64,000 nt of DNA from Tenacibaculum sp. MAR_2009_124 (GTDB lineage Bacteria > Bacteroidota > Bacteroidia > Flavobacteriales > Flavobacteriaceae). Of this stretch, positions 18,522 to 27,693 are shown piece by piece. The stretch spans positions 1,245,001 through 1,309,000 of the forward strand of contig NZ_FNSF01000001.1 in assembly GCF_900105455.1 (NCBI RefSeq). Direction: 5' to 3'. The notes beneath the pieces are model-generated. The model saw only the letters and a list, made by a program, of their open reading frames with translations. It did not search any database and was not told the origin of the DNA. A program made the translations under genes and the position numbers. The stretch's first letter is position 1. Each line of letters starts with the position of its first letter.

Positions 18522-21202
18522 ATATTTTTTTGTAACGTAAATACTAACCTTGCCCCCTTTTTAGTAGTTTGATCTACCCAAATTTCACCTCGATGACTTT
18601 CTATAATTTGCTTACAAATTGCCAAACCAAAGCCACTCCCCTGCGGTTTTTTAATATTTTGGTTTTTAGACTGATAAAACTTATCGAAAATATATTGATA
18701 ATCTTCTTCAGGTATTCCTTTGCCATTATCTTCAACGACAACATGAACTAATTTTCCACTGTTTTTTATAAATACTTTAATAGTTCCTGTAATTTCATCA
18801 ATAAATTTTAAAGAGTTGGATAATAAGTTAATGAGTACTTGCAAAATTCGATCTTCATCATAAAAAGCGAAATCTTCTTGTTGTTTTCTGAACTGAATAT
18901 TAACCTGTTTTTTGTCAGCTAAATACTGAATACTATCTATGGATTTTTGAATTGTATCATTGATATTCCTTTCAACTATATCCAATTCTGTTCTATTAGT
19001 AGAAAGCTTTTCTAAATCTAAAATATTATGAATCAATGTTGCTAATCTATCCGTATCTTCAATTATATTCTCTAAGAACTTTTGCCTCAATTCAGAAGGC
19101 ATGTCATCATCAATTAAAATTTCCGATGCCGCTTTAATTGAAGTAATTGGAGTTTTCAACTCATGGGCTACGGTATCTAAAAATTCATCCTTAGTTTTAT
19201 CTTGCTCTAAGAGTTCTTTATTCACTTCTTTTAACTGATGAGTCATTGTAGATAACTCATCAGACTTTTCTAGTAAAAGCTTATTACTGGCCTTCGTTTC
19301 TTTACTTTCTTCCAAAATTTCCAAAACTTGCACCAAACTAATCGGTTTCTCCTTAGTAACATGAGTAAGTAAAATTTTAGCGGAAACACTTCCTAAAGAA
19401 CCCGTAAGTAGTTTTTCAGAAAAATTTATTAATCTAGAATCTGCCCTTTGCTCTTGTTCAGAAATTCCATATTTTTTATTAAATATAGACAAAGCTCTTT
19501 TTGTTCTGGTTTCTCCTAAAAACCTCACTAACAAACGTCTAATATCACTAACATAGGCCTCTCCTTTCCATATAAATGCTTCTTCTTGTAAATTCTCATA
19601 ATTGTCGTTATTCACAAACATTTCGGCATAATTACGCTCTCTATAATTTCCCTTTACCAATAGTGAACCAACAATGAAAATGGCTGCATTCAAACTCATG
19701 CTCCATAAAAAAGCATTACTCTCTGGAGTTAAAAATTTTAGCCCCATTAGTTGAGAAGGTTTTAAATACTCAATACCAAATAATCCATCCTGAATAAAAC
19801 GAAAGTTTAATTTCAATGAATGATCGATGATAGGAATTAAAAGTGTATACATAACCACCAAAAGCCCCAGAATAATTCCTACGTTAGCCGCTTTTGAAGA
19901 GCCTCTTCTCCAAAAAAGTCCTAGAAAAAATGAAGGTGCCAATTGAGCTATGATAACAAAAGAAATTAAACCTATTGAAAAAAGAGAAAGTTGTTTGGAA
20001 AATTGAATATAAAAAAGATACGCAAAGATGATAATGATAAAAATAGATATGCGTCTGATATTTTTAATATTCTTCGTATTTTCTATAGAATTACTTGCTA
20101 CTAATTTTTTTAAAAAACCATAAGGTATTATTATATTGTTACTTACCATGGTTGAAAGTGCCAATGTTGACACAACAATCATTGAAATAACAGCGGAAAA
20201 ACCTCCCATAAAAACTAATAAAGCCAGAAAGGTATTTTCTGTATTCAAAGGAAGTAATAGTGAATAATAATCACTATTCATGCTAGAAGGTAATTTTAAG
20301 TTTCCGGCCCAAGCGATAAAAATGACAAAAACATTGAAAAGCAACAGATAAAGAGGGAACATCCAAATTGCCTTTTTTAAGTCTTTAATATTTTGATTTT
20401 CTATTACGGCCACATGAAATTGACGAGGCAATAAAAAAATAGCAAAGAAGGACAAACAAATAGTAAACATCCAATTAAAACCATTTTGCAAACCACCAAA
20501 TGAACTCAATTGTTCGAAACCATCTAATAAAGAAGCTTGATTATAGATGTCCTGGGTACCATCGAAAAGATAAAACACAACATAAAAACCAATTACTAAG
20601 AAGAATACAAGTTTTAAGATCGATTCCACCGCAACCGTTACCATAATTCCGCGTTTTCCTTTTGAAGCATCGGTTAATTGCGTTCCAAAGAACACAACAA
20701 ATATTGCTATAATTAAAGCTATATATAACGTAGAATCGTCAAGAATACCCGTTGCTATATATTGCTTCGATGACATAATAGAAAAGGTCTCAGAAACGGC
20801 CTTAAGCTGTAGTGCTATATACGGTATGATAGCTAATAAACAGGTTAAAGTTACCAAAGCCCCTAAAAAACGGTTATTCCCATAACGAAGAGATATAAAG
20901 TCAGCAATACTTGAAATTTTATGCTGCTTAGATATTTTAATAGTTTTTTGCATGATAACCAACCAAAGAGGCATAGCAATTACGGGGCCTAAATATATAG
21001 TTAAAAAACTTATTCCAGATTTAGCAGCAATTCCCACACTTCCATAAAATGTCCAAGCTGTACAATATACAGCTAAGGACAATACATATATATATGGATT
21101 ATTTACCCATTTTTTTCGTTGTTGTTTTTCAGCCTTATACGCTAACAAAAAAAGAAAAGCTAAATAGCAAATTATAATAAATATCAGTAAGTAATTACTC
21201 AT
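18512..21202 (-). CDS. Sodium/solute symporter-sensor histidine kinase fusion (CrbS/CbrA-like)
   Basis: An 896-residue fusion. Residues 1 to about 500 form a 13-helix sodium:solute symporter (SSSF) domain with a SLAVYCTAWTFYGSVG first block. A linker with coiled coil (about 610-670) follows, then HisKA with phospho-acceptor H680 in TVAHELKTPITSIKAAS, the N-box VLINLLSNSLKF (near 790) and HATPase boxes DNGKGIP and GSGFGLAICKQ. Proteins of this layout sense acetate or amino acids and control acs in Vibrio and Pseudomonas (CrbS, CbrA). Its position between an ActP-like symporter and acs fits acetate sensing. It overlaps both neighbouring genes. Confidence 0.88.
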   Translation of the reverse strand: MSNYLLIFIIICYLAFLFLLAYKAEKQQRKKWVNNPYIYVLSLAVYCTAWTFYGSVGIAAKSGISFLTIYLGPVIAMPLWLVIMQKTIKISKQHKISSIADFISLRYGNNRFLGALVTLTCLLAIIPYIALQLKAVSETFSIMSSKQYIATGILDDSTLYIALIIAIFVVFFGTQLTDASKGKRGIMVTVAVESILKLVFFLVIGFYVVFYLFDGTQDIYNQASLLDGFEQLSSFGGLQNGFNWMFTICLSFFAIFLLPRQFHVAVIENQNIKDLKKAIWMFPLYLLLFNVFVIFIAWAGNLKLPSSMNSDYYSLLLPLNTENTFLALLVFMGGFSAVISMIVVSTLALSTMVSNNIIIPYGFLKKLVASNSIENTKNIKNIRRISIFIIIIFAYLFYIQFSKQLSLFSIGLISFVIIAQLAPSFFLGLFWRRGSSKAANVGIILGLLVVMYTLLIPIIDHSLKLNFRFIQDGLFGIEYLKPSQLMGLKFLTPESNAFLWSMSLNAAIFIVGSLLVKGNYRERNYAEMFVNNDNYENLQEEAFIWKGEAYVSDIRRLLVRFLGETRTKRALSIFNKKYGISEQEQRADSRLINFSEKLLTGSLGSVSAKILLTHVTKEKPISLVQVLEILEESKETKASNKLLLEKSDELSTMTHQLKEVNKELLEQDKTKDEFLDTVAHELKTPITSIKAASEILIDDDMPSELRQKFLENIIEDTDRLATLIHNILDLEKLSTNRTELDIVERNINDTIQKSIDSIQYLADKKQVNIQFRKQQEDFAFYDEDRILQVLINLLSNSLKFIDEITGTIKVFIKNSGKLVHVVVEDNGKGIPEEDYQYIFDKFYQSKNQNIKKPQGSGFGLAICKQIIESHRGEIWVDQTTKKGARLVFTLQKNIWK

Positions 21203-21389
21203 AAAATCTTTTCAATACAGAATAGGTTAATGCAATCGTTAAAAGCCAATTCACAAAAATGTAAACATAAATTGAAGGAAATCCCAAGAGATGAGAGGAA
21301 GATTCAAAAATGGTAATAAAAGGCACGTTCCAAGCCAAAAAAAGAAAGATAGAAACAACCACTAATTTTTGTTGATGGCGCTTTTTCAT
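21195..21389 (-). CDS. Small two-helix membrane protein (DUF3311-like)
   Basis: A 64-residue protein with two membrane helices (about 9-30 and 36-58); a short polar segment lies between them. It overlaps the start of the symporter-kinase by 8 nt, so they are translationally coupled. Small proteins of this type commonly accompany SSSF transporters as accessory subunits; DUF3311 is a possible family but I cannot confirm it. It may stabilise the symporter domain of the kinase. Confidence 0.6.
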   Translation of the reverse strand: MKKRHQQKLVVVSIFLFLAWNVPFITIFESSSHLLGFPSIYVYIFVNWLLTIALTYSVLKRFYE

Positions 21390-21479
21390 TGTGAATGGTT
21401 TAGTTATCTGCTCAATTTACAAAAACGGTATGGCAAATTAAAATTTACCATCCCGTTATGTATATTAATTCCTAAAGTA

Positions 21480-23174
21480 TTAGTGTGAAACAGCGTCACC
21501 AGCCCCACTAGGAATTCTAATGTTTTCTACAATTTCTTGAACTTCTTGTGGTGGTTCTTCTGTAAATGCGTTTATTGCTAAAGAAACTACAAAATTTACA
21601 ATCATGGCTATGGTTCCAAAGCCTTCTGGCGAGATACCAAACCACCAATCTTCTTGTGTTCCTCCTCCAAAAAACTGTAATTTATATTTCAACATATAAA
21701 AGAGCATAATACTAATTCCGGCCACCATTCCTGCGATGGCTCCCTTACTATTCATTTTCTTGTAAAAAATACCCAAGATGATTGCTGGAAAAAAGGATGC
21801 AGCGGCGAGCCCAAATGCGAGAGCAACAACTGCGGCGACAAAATCAGGTGGATTAATTCCATAATATCCAGCCACTAAAACTGCACCCACCGCTGCAATT
21901 CTTGCTGCCATAAGTTCTCCTTTTTCACTTAAATCTGGCTTAATTACTTTTTTAAATAAATCATGAGAAACCGATGAAGATATTACTAAAAGTAATCCAG
22001 CGGCAGTCGATAAAGCTGCGGCAAGCCCTCCAGCTGCAACGAGTGCAATAACCCAAGCCGGTAGATCGGCTATTTCAGGATTGGCCAAAACCATAATATC
22101 TCTGTTAACAGTAAGTTCATTAGTAGCTTTATCACCTACATATTGAATTGTTCCATCGTTATTCTTATCATCAAACTTTATCAATCCTGTTTCTTCCCAT
22201 TTTTTAAACCATTCTGGCATGGTAGCATATTCTTTATTACTCACAGTTTCGATTAAATTGGTTCTTGCGAAAACCGCCACAGCAGGAGCTGTTGTGTATA
22301 ATATAGCTATAAATAATAATGCCAATCCGGCCGATTTTCTTGCATCTCGTACTCTTTTTACTGTAAAGAAACGTATAATAACATGAGGTAAACCTGCAGT
22401 TCCTACCATCAATGCAAGGGTTATACAGAATACATCTCTCATTGATTTAGAACCATTAGTATATTGAGTAAACCCAAGCTCTGTCGATAATCCATCCAAT
22501 TTATCTAATAAATAAACACCTGAACCATCGGCCAAAGTACTACCGAATCCTAACTGAGGTATTGGATTCCCTGTCATTTGAATCGAAATAAAAATAGCGG
22601 GAACCATAAATGCAAAAATCAAAACACAATATTGTGCTACTTGGGTATAAGTAATTCCCTTCATACCACCCAATACAGCATAAAACAATACAATAATCAT
22701 CCCTATAATAACTCCGGTATTAATATCTACTTCAAGAAACCTAGAGAAAACGATACCTACACCACGCATTTGTCCTGCAACATAAGTAAATGATACTATT
22801 AAAGCACAAATCACAGCTACAACTCTCGCCGTTTTTGAGTAATATCGTTCTCCAATAAAATCAGGTACCGTAAATTTCCCAAACTTCCTGAGGTAAGGCG
22901 CTAATAACAATGCCAGAAGTACATATCCTCCGGTCCACCCCATTAAATAAACCGAACCATCATAACCAGCAAAGGCTATAATTCCAGCCATTCCCATAAA
23001 GGAAGCGGCACTCATCCAATCAGCTGCTGTAGCCATTCCATTGGCTAATGGAGAAACACCACCACCAGCTACATAAAATTCTTTTGTTGACCCTGCTCTT
23101 GACCAAATAGCAATTCCTATATATAGTCCAAAAGTTATTGCCACTATAATCCAAGTCCAAACTTGTACACTCAT
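21480..23174 (-). CDS. ActP-like sodium:solute (acetate) symporter
   Basis: A 564-residue, about 13-helix SSS-family transporter. Diagnostic parts are the first helices with YVAGGGVSPLANGMATAADW, VLGGMKGITYTQVAQY and GLPHVIIRFFTVKR, all typical of the ActP/MctC group that imports acetate or other short monocarboxylates with sodium. A small DUF4212 subunit gene lies 20 bp upstream, an arrangement known for this subgroup. Together with the porin, sensor kinase and acs this points to acetate uptake in the inner membrane. Other small carboxylates (propionate, lactate) cannot be excluded. Confidence 0.88.
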   Translation of the reverse strand: MSVQVWTWIIVAITFGLYIGIAIWSRAGSTKEFYVAGGGVSPLANGMATAADWMSAASFMGMAGIIAFAGYDGSVYLMGWTGGYVLLALLLAPYLRKFGKFTVPDFIGERYYSKTARVVAVICALIVSFTYVAGQMRGVGIVFSRFLEVDINTGVIIGMIIVLFYAVLGGMKGITYTQVAQYCVLIFAFMVPAIFISIQMTGNPIPQLGFGSTLADGSGVYLLDKLDGLSTELGFTQYTNGSKSMRDVFCITLALMVGTAGLPHVIIRFFTVKRVRDARKSAGLALLFIAILYTTAPAVAVFARTNLIETVSNKEYATMPEWFKKWEETGLIKFDDKNNDGTIQYVGDKATNELTVNRDIMVLANPEIADLPAWVIALVAAGGLAAALSTAAGLLLVISSSVSHDLFKKVIKPDLSEKGELMAARIAAVGAVLVAGYYGINPPDFVAAVVALAFGLAAASFFPAIILGIFYKKMNSKGAIAGMVAGISIMLFYMLKYKLQFFGGGTQEDWWFGISPEGFGTIAMIVNFVVSLAINAFTEEPPQEVQEIVENIRIPSGAGDAVSH

Positions 23175-23194
23175 AATTTTTTTTCTTTAGTTAG

Positions 23195-23458
23195 TTAATC
23201 TTCGCTGTATCCGTATTTTTTATCTAGTTTATTCATAAGCCTCACATATACAAAAATGAGGACAACGAATACATATATTGATCCCTGCTGAGCAAACCAA
23301 AAACCTAGTTTAAAACCTCCTAGTTTAATTGAGTTTAAAACATCTTTAAGTAAAATTCCGGCACCATAGGATACAATGAACCAAATGCTTAATAAAATGG
23401 TTAAATATTTAAGGTTTTCTTTCCAATACGAAGTTGCCTTTTGTTGTTTATCTGACAT
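23195..23458 (-). CDS. DUF4212 small subunit of sodium:solute symporter
   Basis: An 87-residue protein with two membrane helices (about 15-37 and 53-75) and the conserved YWKENLKY start and GFKLGFWFAQQGSIYVFV second helix of the DUF4212 family. Members are found next to ActP-like symporters and are thought to be their small subunit. It lies 9 bp after the porin gene and 20 bp before the symporter gene, so a single transcript is likely. Confidence 0.88.
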   Translation of the reverse strand: MSDKQQKATSYWKENLKYLTILLSIWFIVSYGAGILLKDVLNSIKLGGFKLGFWFAQQGSIYVFVVLIFVYVRLMNKLDKKYGYSED

Positions 23459-23467
23459 AATATTATT

Positions 23468-24679
23468 TTATAAGTAAATCATTGCTTGAAGTGTAAAAAC
23501 ACCTGAACTATCACTATTTCCTATTTGAGAATTAGCGTATTCCAGTGATAATTTAGAGTGGTGTCCTGTCATAAATATATTCGCTCCAATTCCTAACCTG
23601 TTCGCATTATCATTTATAGCATCAATTGATCGATTTTGATAAGAAACATATGGTTGAAAACGAGTTTTATCTTTTTCTCCAGGAATTAAATATCCCACAT
23701 GACCATAAATCATACTTCCAGAAGAATAAGCACTGAAGTTATAATTCTCACCATAATCATTACTTTGAAAAACTCCATATGCCGTAATTGCAGAACCGTT
23801 GTTTCCAATAGGAGCATCATAAAATGCATCAAAAGCAAAAATACTTACATCATCTCCTTGTCCATCTGCTTTTACTACACCATTTGGGTGATTGAAGAAT
23901 CCAACGCCAACATTAAACACTTTTTTACTTCCCAAATACGTACCAACTTTATAGGGAAGGAAATTCGATTCTTGGTCTAAGAAATTATAATCGACATATC
24001 CTTGATAAACTTTACCTGCATCAGCAGAGCCTAAAATTCTTCTTCCTCCATAAACTGTTGTGTTTTCAACTATTGGATCTCTGTTATCTAGCGTACTTGT
24101 ACCCGCTTCATTGATAGCGAAACGATATTGCAATTTACCTAGTTTACCTTTGGCATACACTCCGATATGCCTTGCAAATTGATCCGATAACCCAATAGTA
24201 GCCCACGATTGACGGTTGTTATCCAAAGTCAACATGTTTAAGGTACTTTGGTTATTTAAACGAGAAATACCGTTCCAGTAATGTAAACCAGCTCCCACTT
24301 GAATTTCATCAGCAACCTTCCATTCTCCCCAAAAACCATGAAAGAATAATTGCGAACGATCCCCAGCACCAATTGGATGTTGATTCCCGCCGTTTAAGCT
24401 ATTTAATCCAAAATGAGTTAAAAGTAAAAATTTTTTATTTAGTTGGGTAAAGGTGAGTACCCTTGCTCTACGCACACTAAAGTTTAATTTACTGGTGTTA
24501 TCAGGGACATTATCATTATACTGGGCCCAAAATTGACCCCATGCTATAATCCGCATGTATTTGGAGCCATCTTCGTTGAACTTAATTTTATAACCTCCTG
24601 AATACTCTGAATTCCCCTGAGCATAAACAGAAAAGGTTGCCATTAGAAATAGCAACTTTACTATTAATAATTTTCTCAT
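23468..24679 (-). CDS. Outer-membrane porin of the acetate operon
   Basis: A 403-residue protein when started at ATG 24679 (MRKLLIV); an upstream ATG at 24700 only adds seven residues before the signal. The signal peptide ends near VYAQG. The rest alternates short polar and aromatic beta strands and ends in ...LQAMIYL with an aromatic near the C-terminus, as in outer-membrane beta-barrels. It probably lets acetate or other small carboxylates cross the outer membrane. It heads the transport operon (9 bp to the DUF4212 gene). The putative operator pair at 24747..24776 lies 70-100 bp upstream. Confidence 0.75.
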   Translation of the reverse strand: MRKLLIVKLLFLMATFSVYAQGNSEYSGGYKIKFNEDGSKYMRIIAWGQFWAQYNDNVPDNTSKLNFSVRRARVLTFTQLNKKFLLLTHFGLNSLNGGNQHPIGAGDRSQLFFHGFWGEWKVADEIQVGAGLHYWNGISRLNNQSTLNMLTLDNNRQSWATIGLSDQFARHIGVYAKGKLGKLQYRFAINEAGTSTLDNRDPIVENTTVYGGRRILGSADAGKVYQGYVDYNFLDQESNFLPYKVGTYLGSKKVFNVGVGFFNHPNGVVKADGQGDDVSIFAFDAFYDAPIGNNGSAITAYGVFQSNDYGENYNFSAYSSGSMIYGHVGYLIPGEKDKTRFQPYVSYQNRSIDAINDNANRLGIGANIFMTGHHSKLSLEYANSQIGNSDSSGVFTLQAMIYL

Positions 24680-24746
24680 AATTAAATTGTTAGTTAACAT
24701 TTAGTTGATCACTAACATCTTAAAAAATGAGGGTAAAATGAAAACT

Positions 24747-24776
24747 AGTATACTTTTTTGTAAAATTGATATACTT
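24747..24776. promoter_or_regulatory. Putative operator pair upstream of the porin operon
   Basis: AGTATACT at 24747..24754 is an 8-bp palindrome; GATATACTT at 24768..24776 repeats the TATACTT half, 21-22 bp away. The same elements recur in front of the zinc-ribbon/HTH gene (25191..25218). Shared sites suggest one regulator for both transcripts, plausibly that protein. The second element overlaps the stop codon of the HTH gene. Inference from sequence only. Confidence 0.4.
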
Positions 24777-25188
24777 AATCTCTAAAACGTTCCCATTTTA
24801 TTAGCATAAACTTATCCCCTAACTCAGTAATTACAACACCTGCCCCCTTAATATTATCGATACTTGAAAAGTACTTCTGGAGTTCTTCATGGTTAAGAAT
24901 TTTATAGGAAGGATGATAATTCTCTTTGTATGGGCGCTTTATTCCATACTTTTTTACCCAATTCATAATTGACACATGAGACACACCGAGAATTCGCTCT
25001 ATTTCTCTATATGTTAGTCCTTCTAAATATAATTGCAAGGCCTTATTAACGTAGTAATCATCAATTTTTTTACCAATTTTATTTACCGTAAAATAATAAT
25101 TACATGATTTACATTTATAGCGCTGACGGTCTTTAATAATACCTGCCTTTATAATTTTATCAGAGGAACAATTTGGGCATAAATTCAT
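24775..25188 (-). CDS. Zinc-ribbon/HTH DNA-binding protein related to IS1 InsA
   Basis: A 137-residue protein. C4, C7, C26 and C29 form a zinc ribbon like that of IS1 InsA (CPNC...YKCKSC). Residues 42-75 form an HTH (ALQLYLEGLTYREIERILGV). The C-terminal ~60 residues are unlike a DDE transposase and there is no InsB gene or terminal inverted repeats around it. It looks like a transposase-derived regulator in stable use rather than an insertion sequence. It is immediately upstream of the porin-symporter operon on the same strand, with matching palindromic sites before it and after it, so it may control acetate uptake and itself. Confidence 0.65.
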   Translation of the reverse strand: MNLCPNCSSDKIIKAGIIKDRQRYKCKSCNYYFTVNKIGKKIDDYYVNKALQLYLEGLTYREIERILGVSHVSIMNWVKKYGIKRPYKENYHPSYKILNHEELQKYFSSIDNIKGAGVVITELGDKFMLIKWERFRD

Positions 25189-25190
25189 TT

Positions 25191-25240
25191 AAGTATACTT
25201 ATTTAGCATAAATATACCAAATTAGCATTAAAATTAACAA
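25191..25240 (-). promoter_or_regulatory. Promoter and putative autoregulatory operator of the zinc-ribbon/HTH gene
   Basis: Reading the minus strand, TTGT (25240..25237) is followed after 20 bp by TATATTTA (25216..25209), close to the Bacteroidetes -33/-7 pattern. AAGTATACTT at 25191..25200 is a perfect 10-bp palindrome just downstream of the predicted start. A GGTATA half lies inside the promoter, 19 bp away. Binding there would block transcription. No gene was seen in the rest of the space up to 25530. Confidence 0.45.
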
Positions 25241-25530
25241 TTGTTTTACATTTTAGTTAAAAACAAAAACAAAATGTTGTTTTGAATGATTAATATTCGA
25301 TACATCAATTCTAATTTTTATGTATCTAACACATTCATACTTTTCTAAATATCGTTTCTTTTTTATGAATTTGTAAGATTGACAAAACAATTATGTCTTT
25401 TCAAAGTAGTGCCACTTCTAATGAGAAAATTCATAACACTTTAACGATTGATGATAGATTTCATCTTTTCGTAGATAACTACATAAAATATATATTTTAT
25501 ATCTAGAGGAGCTTATTGAGCTCGTTTAAA

Positions 25531-26202
25531 CTATTTCAAACTTGAATGATAATGATCGATCAATTTATCTACATTTTTTATTGACTTTCGTAACCAATCC
25601 ATATAAATATCTTGCTTATGCTCATCTGACAATTGCCAATTAATGGATGAATTACGAAGTCTAGCTGTAACATCTTGTAAAATAATTGCTGCTGCAACAG
25701 AAATATTAAGACTTTCAGTGAAACCAACCATTGGAATCTTAAGAAAGCCATCGGCATGCTCTTTTACATATTCTGAAATCCCCTCCTTCTCTACTCCAAA
25801 TACAAAAGCGCTTTTTTTGGAAATATCAAAATCAGACAAGTAACAGGAATCATTATGCGGTGTAGTTCCGATAATTTGATATCCTTTCGCTTTCAAATCT
25901 GATAAACATTGTTTGGTATTATCTCCATCATTTTTATAACGATGAAGGTCTAACCACTTTTGACTTCCTTTAGCAACATGGCGGGAAACTTTATTGGTAT
26001 ATCGATTCTCAATTGCATACACATCTTGGATTCCGAAAATATCGCATGATCTAACAACAGCACTTGCATTATGAGGTTGGTATATATCTTCCAAAACAAC
26101 TGTAAAATGTTTCGTTCTTTCTGTTAATACTTTCTGAAATAAGGTCTTTCTATTTTCTGTAAGATAGCCTTCTAAATATGTCAATAAATCATGATCAATC
26201 AT
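25531..26202 (-). CDS. trmH: TrmH/SpoU-family RNA 2'-O-methyltransferase
   Basis: A 223-residue SPOUT enzyme. All three SpoU motifs are present: motif 1 LEDIYQPHNASAVVRSCDIFGI (about 36-57), motif 2 FVFGVEKEGIS (about 132) and motif 3 IPMVGFTESLNISVAAAIIL (about 155-174). The length and the N-terminal helical extension fit tRNA (Gm18) 2'-O-methyltransferase, which modifies G18 of the D-loop with SAM. It is a single gene, divergent from cobB. An rRNA target cannot be excluded without alignment. Confidence 0.85.
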   Translation of the reverse strand: MIDHDLLTYLEGYLTENRKTLFQKVLTERTKHFTVVLEDIYQPHNASAVVRSCDIFGIQDVYAIENRYTNKVSRHVAKGSQKWLDLHRYKNDGDNTKQCLSDLKAKGYQIIGTTPHNDSCYLSDFDISKKSAFVFGVEKEGISEYVKEHADGFLKIPMVGFTESLNISVAAAIILQDVTARLRNSSINWQLSDEHKQDIYMDWLRKSIKNVDKLIDHYHSSLK

Positions 26203-26249
26203 GCTGCAAACATAGTAAATTTTCCTATTTTTAAACTCTTAGTTCATTG

Positions 26250-26285
26250 ATACCATTTACAAATTGAAATTACCATAATAAAACA
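26250..26285. repeat. 36-bp dispersed intergenic repeat, copy 1
   Basis: This stretch (core ATTGAAATTA, then a TAATAAAACA end) matches 58683..58718 in the same orientation with 4 mismatches in 36 bases. It lies between the divergent trmH and cobB genes. No coding role; perhaps a small mobile or recombinogenic repeat of the genome. Confidence 0.5.
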
Positions 26286-26449
26286 CCTTTTTTTCCTTTC
26301 TTCCTCTTTTGACAAGGAAACATAGTTGAGGCTATGCTTTATTTTTGATAATATTGGTATTCGTGGAATAGATTTTCTTGGAATGATCTATTCGATTTTT
26401 TTATTTTATTGGTTAATTAATATCTATATAAACTTTTATAAAATTATTT

Positions 26450-27136
26450 ATGAAAAAGAAATTAGTAATCCTTACAGGTGCCGGAATGAGCGCCGAAAGC
26501 GGTATCAATACCTTTAGAGATGCAGATGGTTTATGGGAGGGACATGACATCTATGAAGTGGCTTCTCCGATTGGGTTTAGAAACAATCCCGAATTAGTTT
26601 TAGATTTTTATAATCAGCGCAGAAGTCAGCTACTAAAAGTGTCTCCGAATAAAGGTCATAAAAACTTAGTTTTACTAGAGGAGGTATTTGATGTTCAAAT
26701 TATTACTCAAAATGTTGATGATCTGCATGAACGTGCAGGTAGCTCCAATATAACTCATCTTCACGGTGAATTACGTAAAGTAAGAAGTACCAGGGATCAA
26801 AATTTAGTATATGACTGGGATAAGGACATTGTGCTTGGCGATTTATGTGAGAAAAATTCGCAATTAAGGCCACATATCGTTTGGTTTGGAGAGGACGTTC
26901 CTTTGTTAGAAAATGCGGTTGAAATTACTATGAAAGCTGATGTTTTGGTAGTCATCGGTACTTCAATGCAAGTGTATCCCGCGGCAAGTTTAATTGAATA
27001 TGTGAATCCTACGACTCCTATTTTCTTTATTGATCCAAAACCTGCTATTACAAAAAACGCCTTTAACAATTTAACAATTATTGAAGACGTTGCTAGTTCA
27101 GGTACTGATAGGCTAATAGAGTTACTGACCAAATAA
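26450..27136 (+). CDS. cobB: NAD-dependent protein deacylase, sirtuin CobB type
   Basis: A 228-residue sirtuin. It uses NAD to remove acyl groups from protein lysines. Visible motifs: GAGMSAESGIN (10-20) and DADGLW of the NAD pocket, TQNVDDLHERAG (86-97), catalytic H105 in HLHGE, and VIGTSMQVYPAA. Y54 and R57 (FYNQRR) form the YxxR pair that binds succinyl or malonyl groups in SIRT5-like enzymes. The four zinc cysteines of typical sirtuins are missing; only C133 is in the region. Its known substrate elsewhere is Acs, encoded 9 kb away. Confidence 0.92.
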   Translation: MKKKLVILTGAGMSAESGINTFRDADGLWEGHDIYEVASPIGFRNNPELVLDFYNQRRSQLLKVSPNKGHKNLVLLEEVFDVQIITQNVDDLHERAGSSNITHLHGELRKVRSTRDQNLVYDWDKDIVLGDLCEKNSQLRPHIVWFGEDVPLLENAVEITMKADVLVVIGTSMQVYPAASLIEYVNPTTPIFFIDPKPAITKNAFNNLTIIEDVASSGTDRLIELLTK

Positions 27137-27140
27137 ATGA

Positions 27141-27617
27141 TTATGAATCACTAATCAAACTCTTAAAGTACTCAAAAAGTTCACCTTTTGAAATATTACT
27201 TCCCTTTTCTATTAAGTCAAATATTTCAGTATTTCTTTCGTTTTGATATGCTTTATTCCCCTGTAAAATTTCTACCGAAGGATCTTGTGCGTTTTTTAAC
27301 AACCACTCATATCCATCTTTTTCCATTAAATTAATATCGTTATTACTTATCTGTATTACAATCCTATGGATTCTTGTTTCGTCAGATTTAAATAAATTGA
27401 TAATGTTTGATGAAAAGTGCTCTAAATATTCGGTTCTATTTAAAACATCATCCCAAACAACATCACTAAAAACATTCATTTCTTCCTCAGCAACATGCGG
27501 CTTATCTTGTTTTATTTGATTCCATTCCTTTGCATCAATACTTTGAGAGGCCAAAAAATGAGCAAACTCCTCATGTAAACCTTCAAATTGTTCCTTTGTT
27601 AATTGTCTATATTTCAT
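27141..27617 (-). CDS. Conserved flavobacterial protein (possibly DUF6495)
   Basis: A 158-residue soluble, acidic protein beginning MKYRQLTKEQFEGLHEEF, a start I associate with a short conserved family of Flavobacteria (possibly DUF6495). There is no signal peptide, membrane segment or catalytic motif. The gene ends 4 bp from the end of the convergent cobB. Role unknown; the wide conservation I recall suggests a housekeeping function, but this is memory rather than a search. Confidence 0.65.
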   Translation of the reverse strand: MKYRQLTKEQFEGLHEEFAHFLASQSIDAKEWNQIKQDKPHVAEEEMNVFSDVVWDDVLNRTEYLEHFSSNIINLFKSDETRIHRIVIQISNNDINLMEKDGYEWLLKNAQDPSVEILQGNKAYQNERNTEIFDLIEKGSNISKGELFEYFKSLISDS

Positions 27618-27693
27618 TCTTTATATAACATAAATAAGAGCAACCAAAGATAAATGATTGCTCTTTAAAATTAAGGGAACTTTTTACAAAAAA

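Noticed and set aside
24775..25188. An IS1-type insertion sequence
   Set aside because: There is no InsB/DDE frame, no terminal inverted repeats and no target duplication around the zinc-ribbon gene; it looks like a stable host gene.
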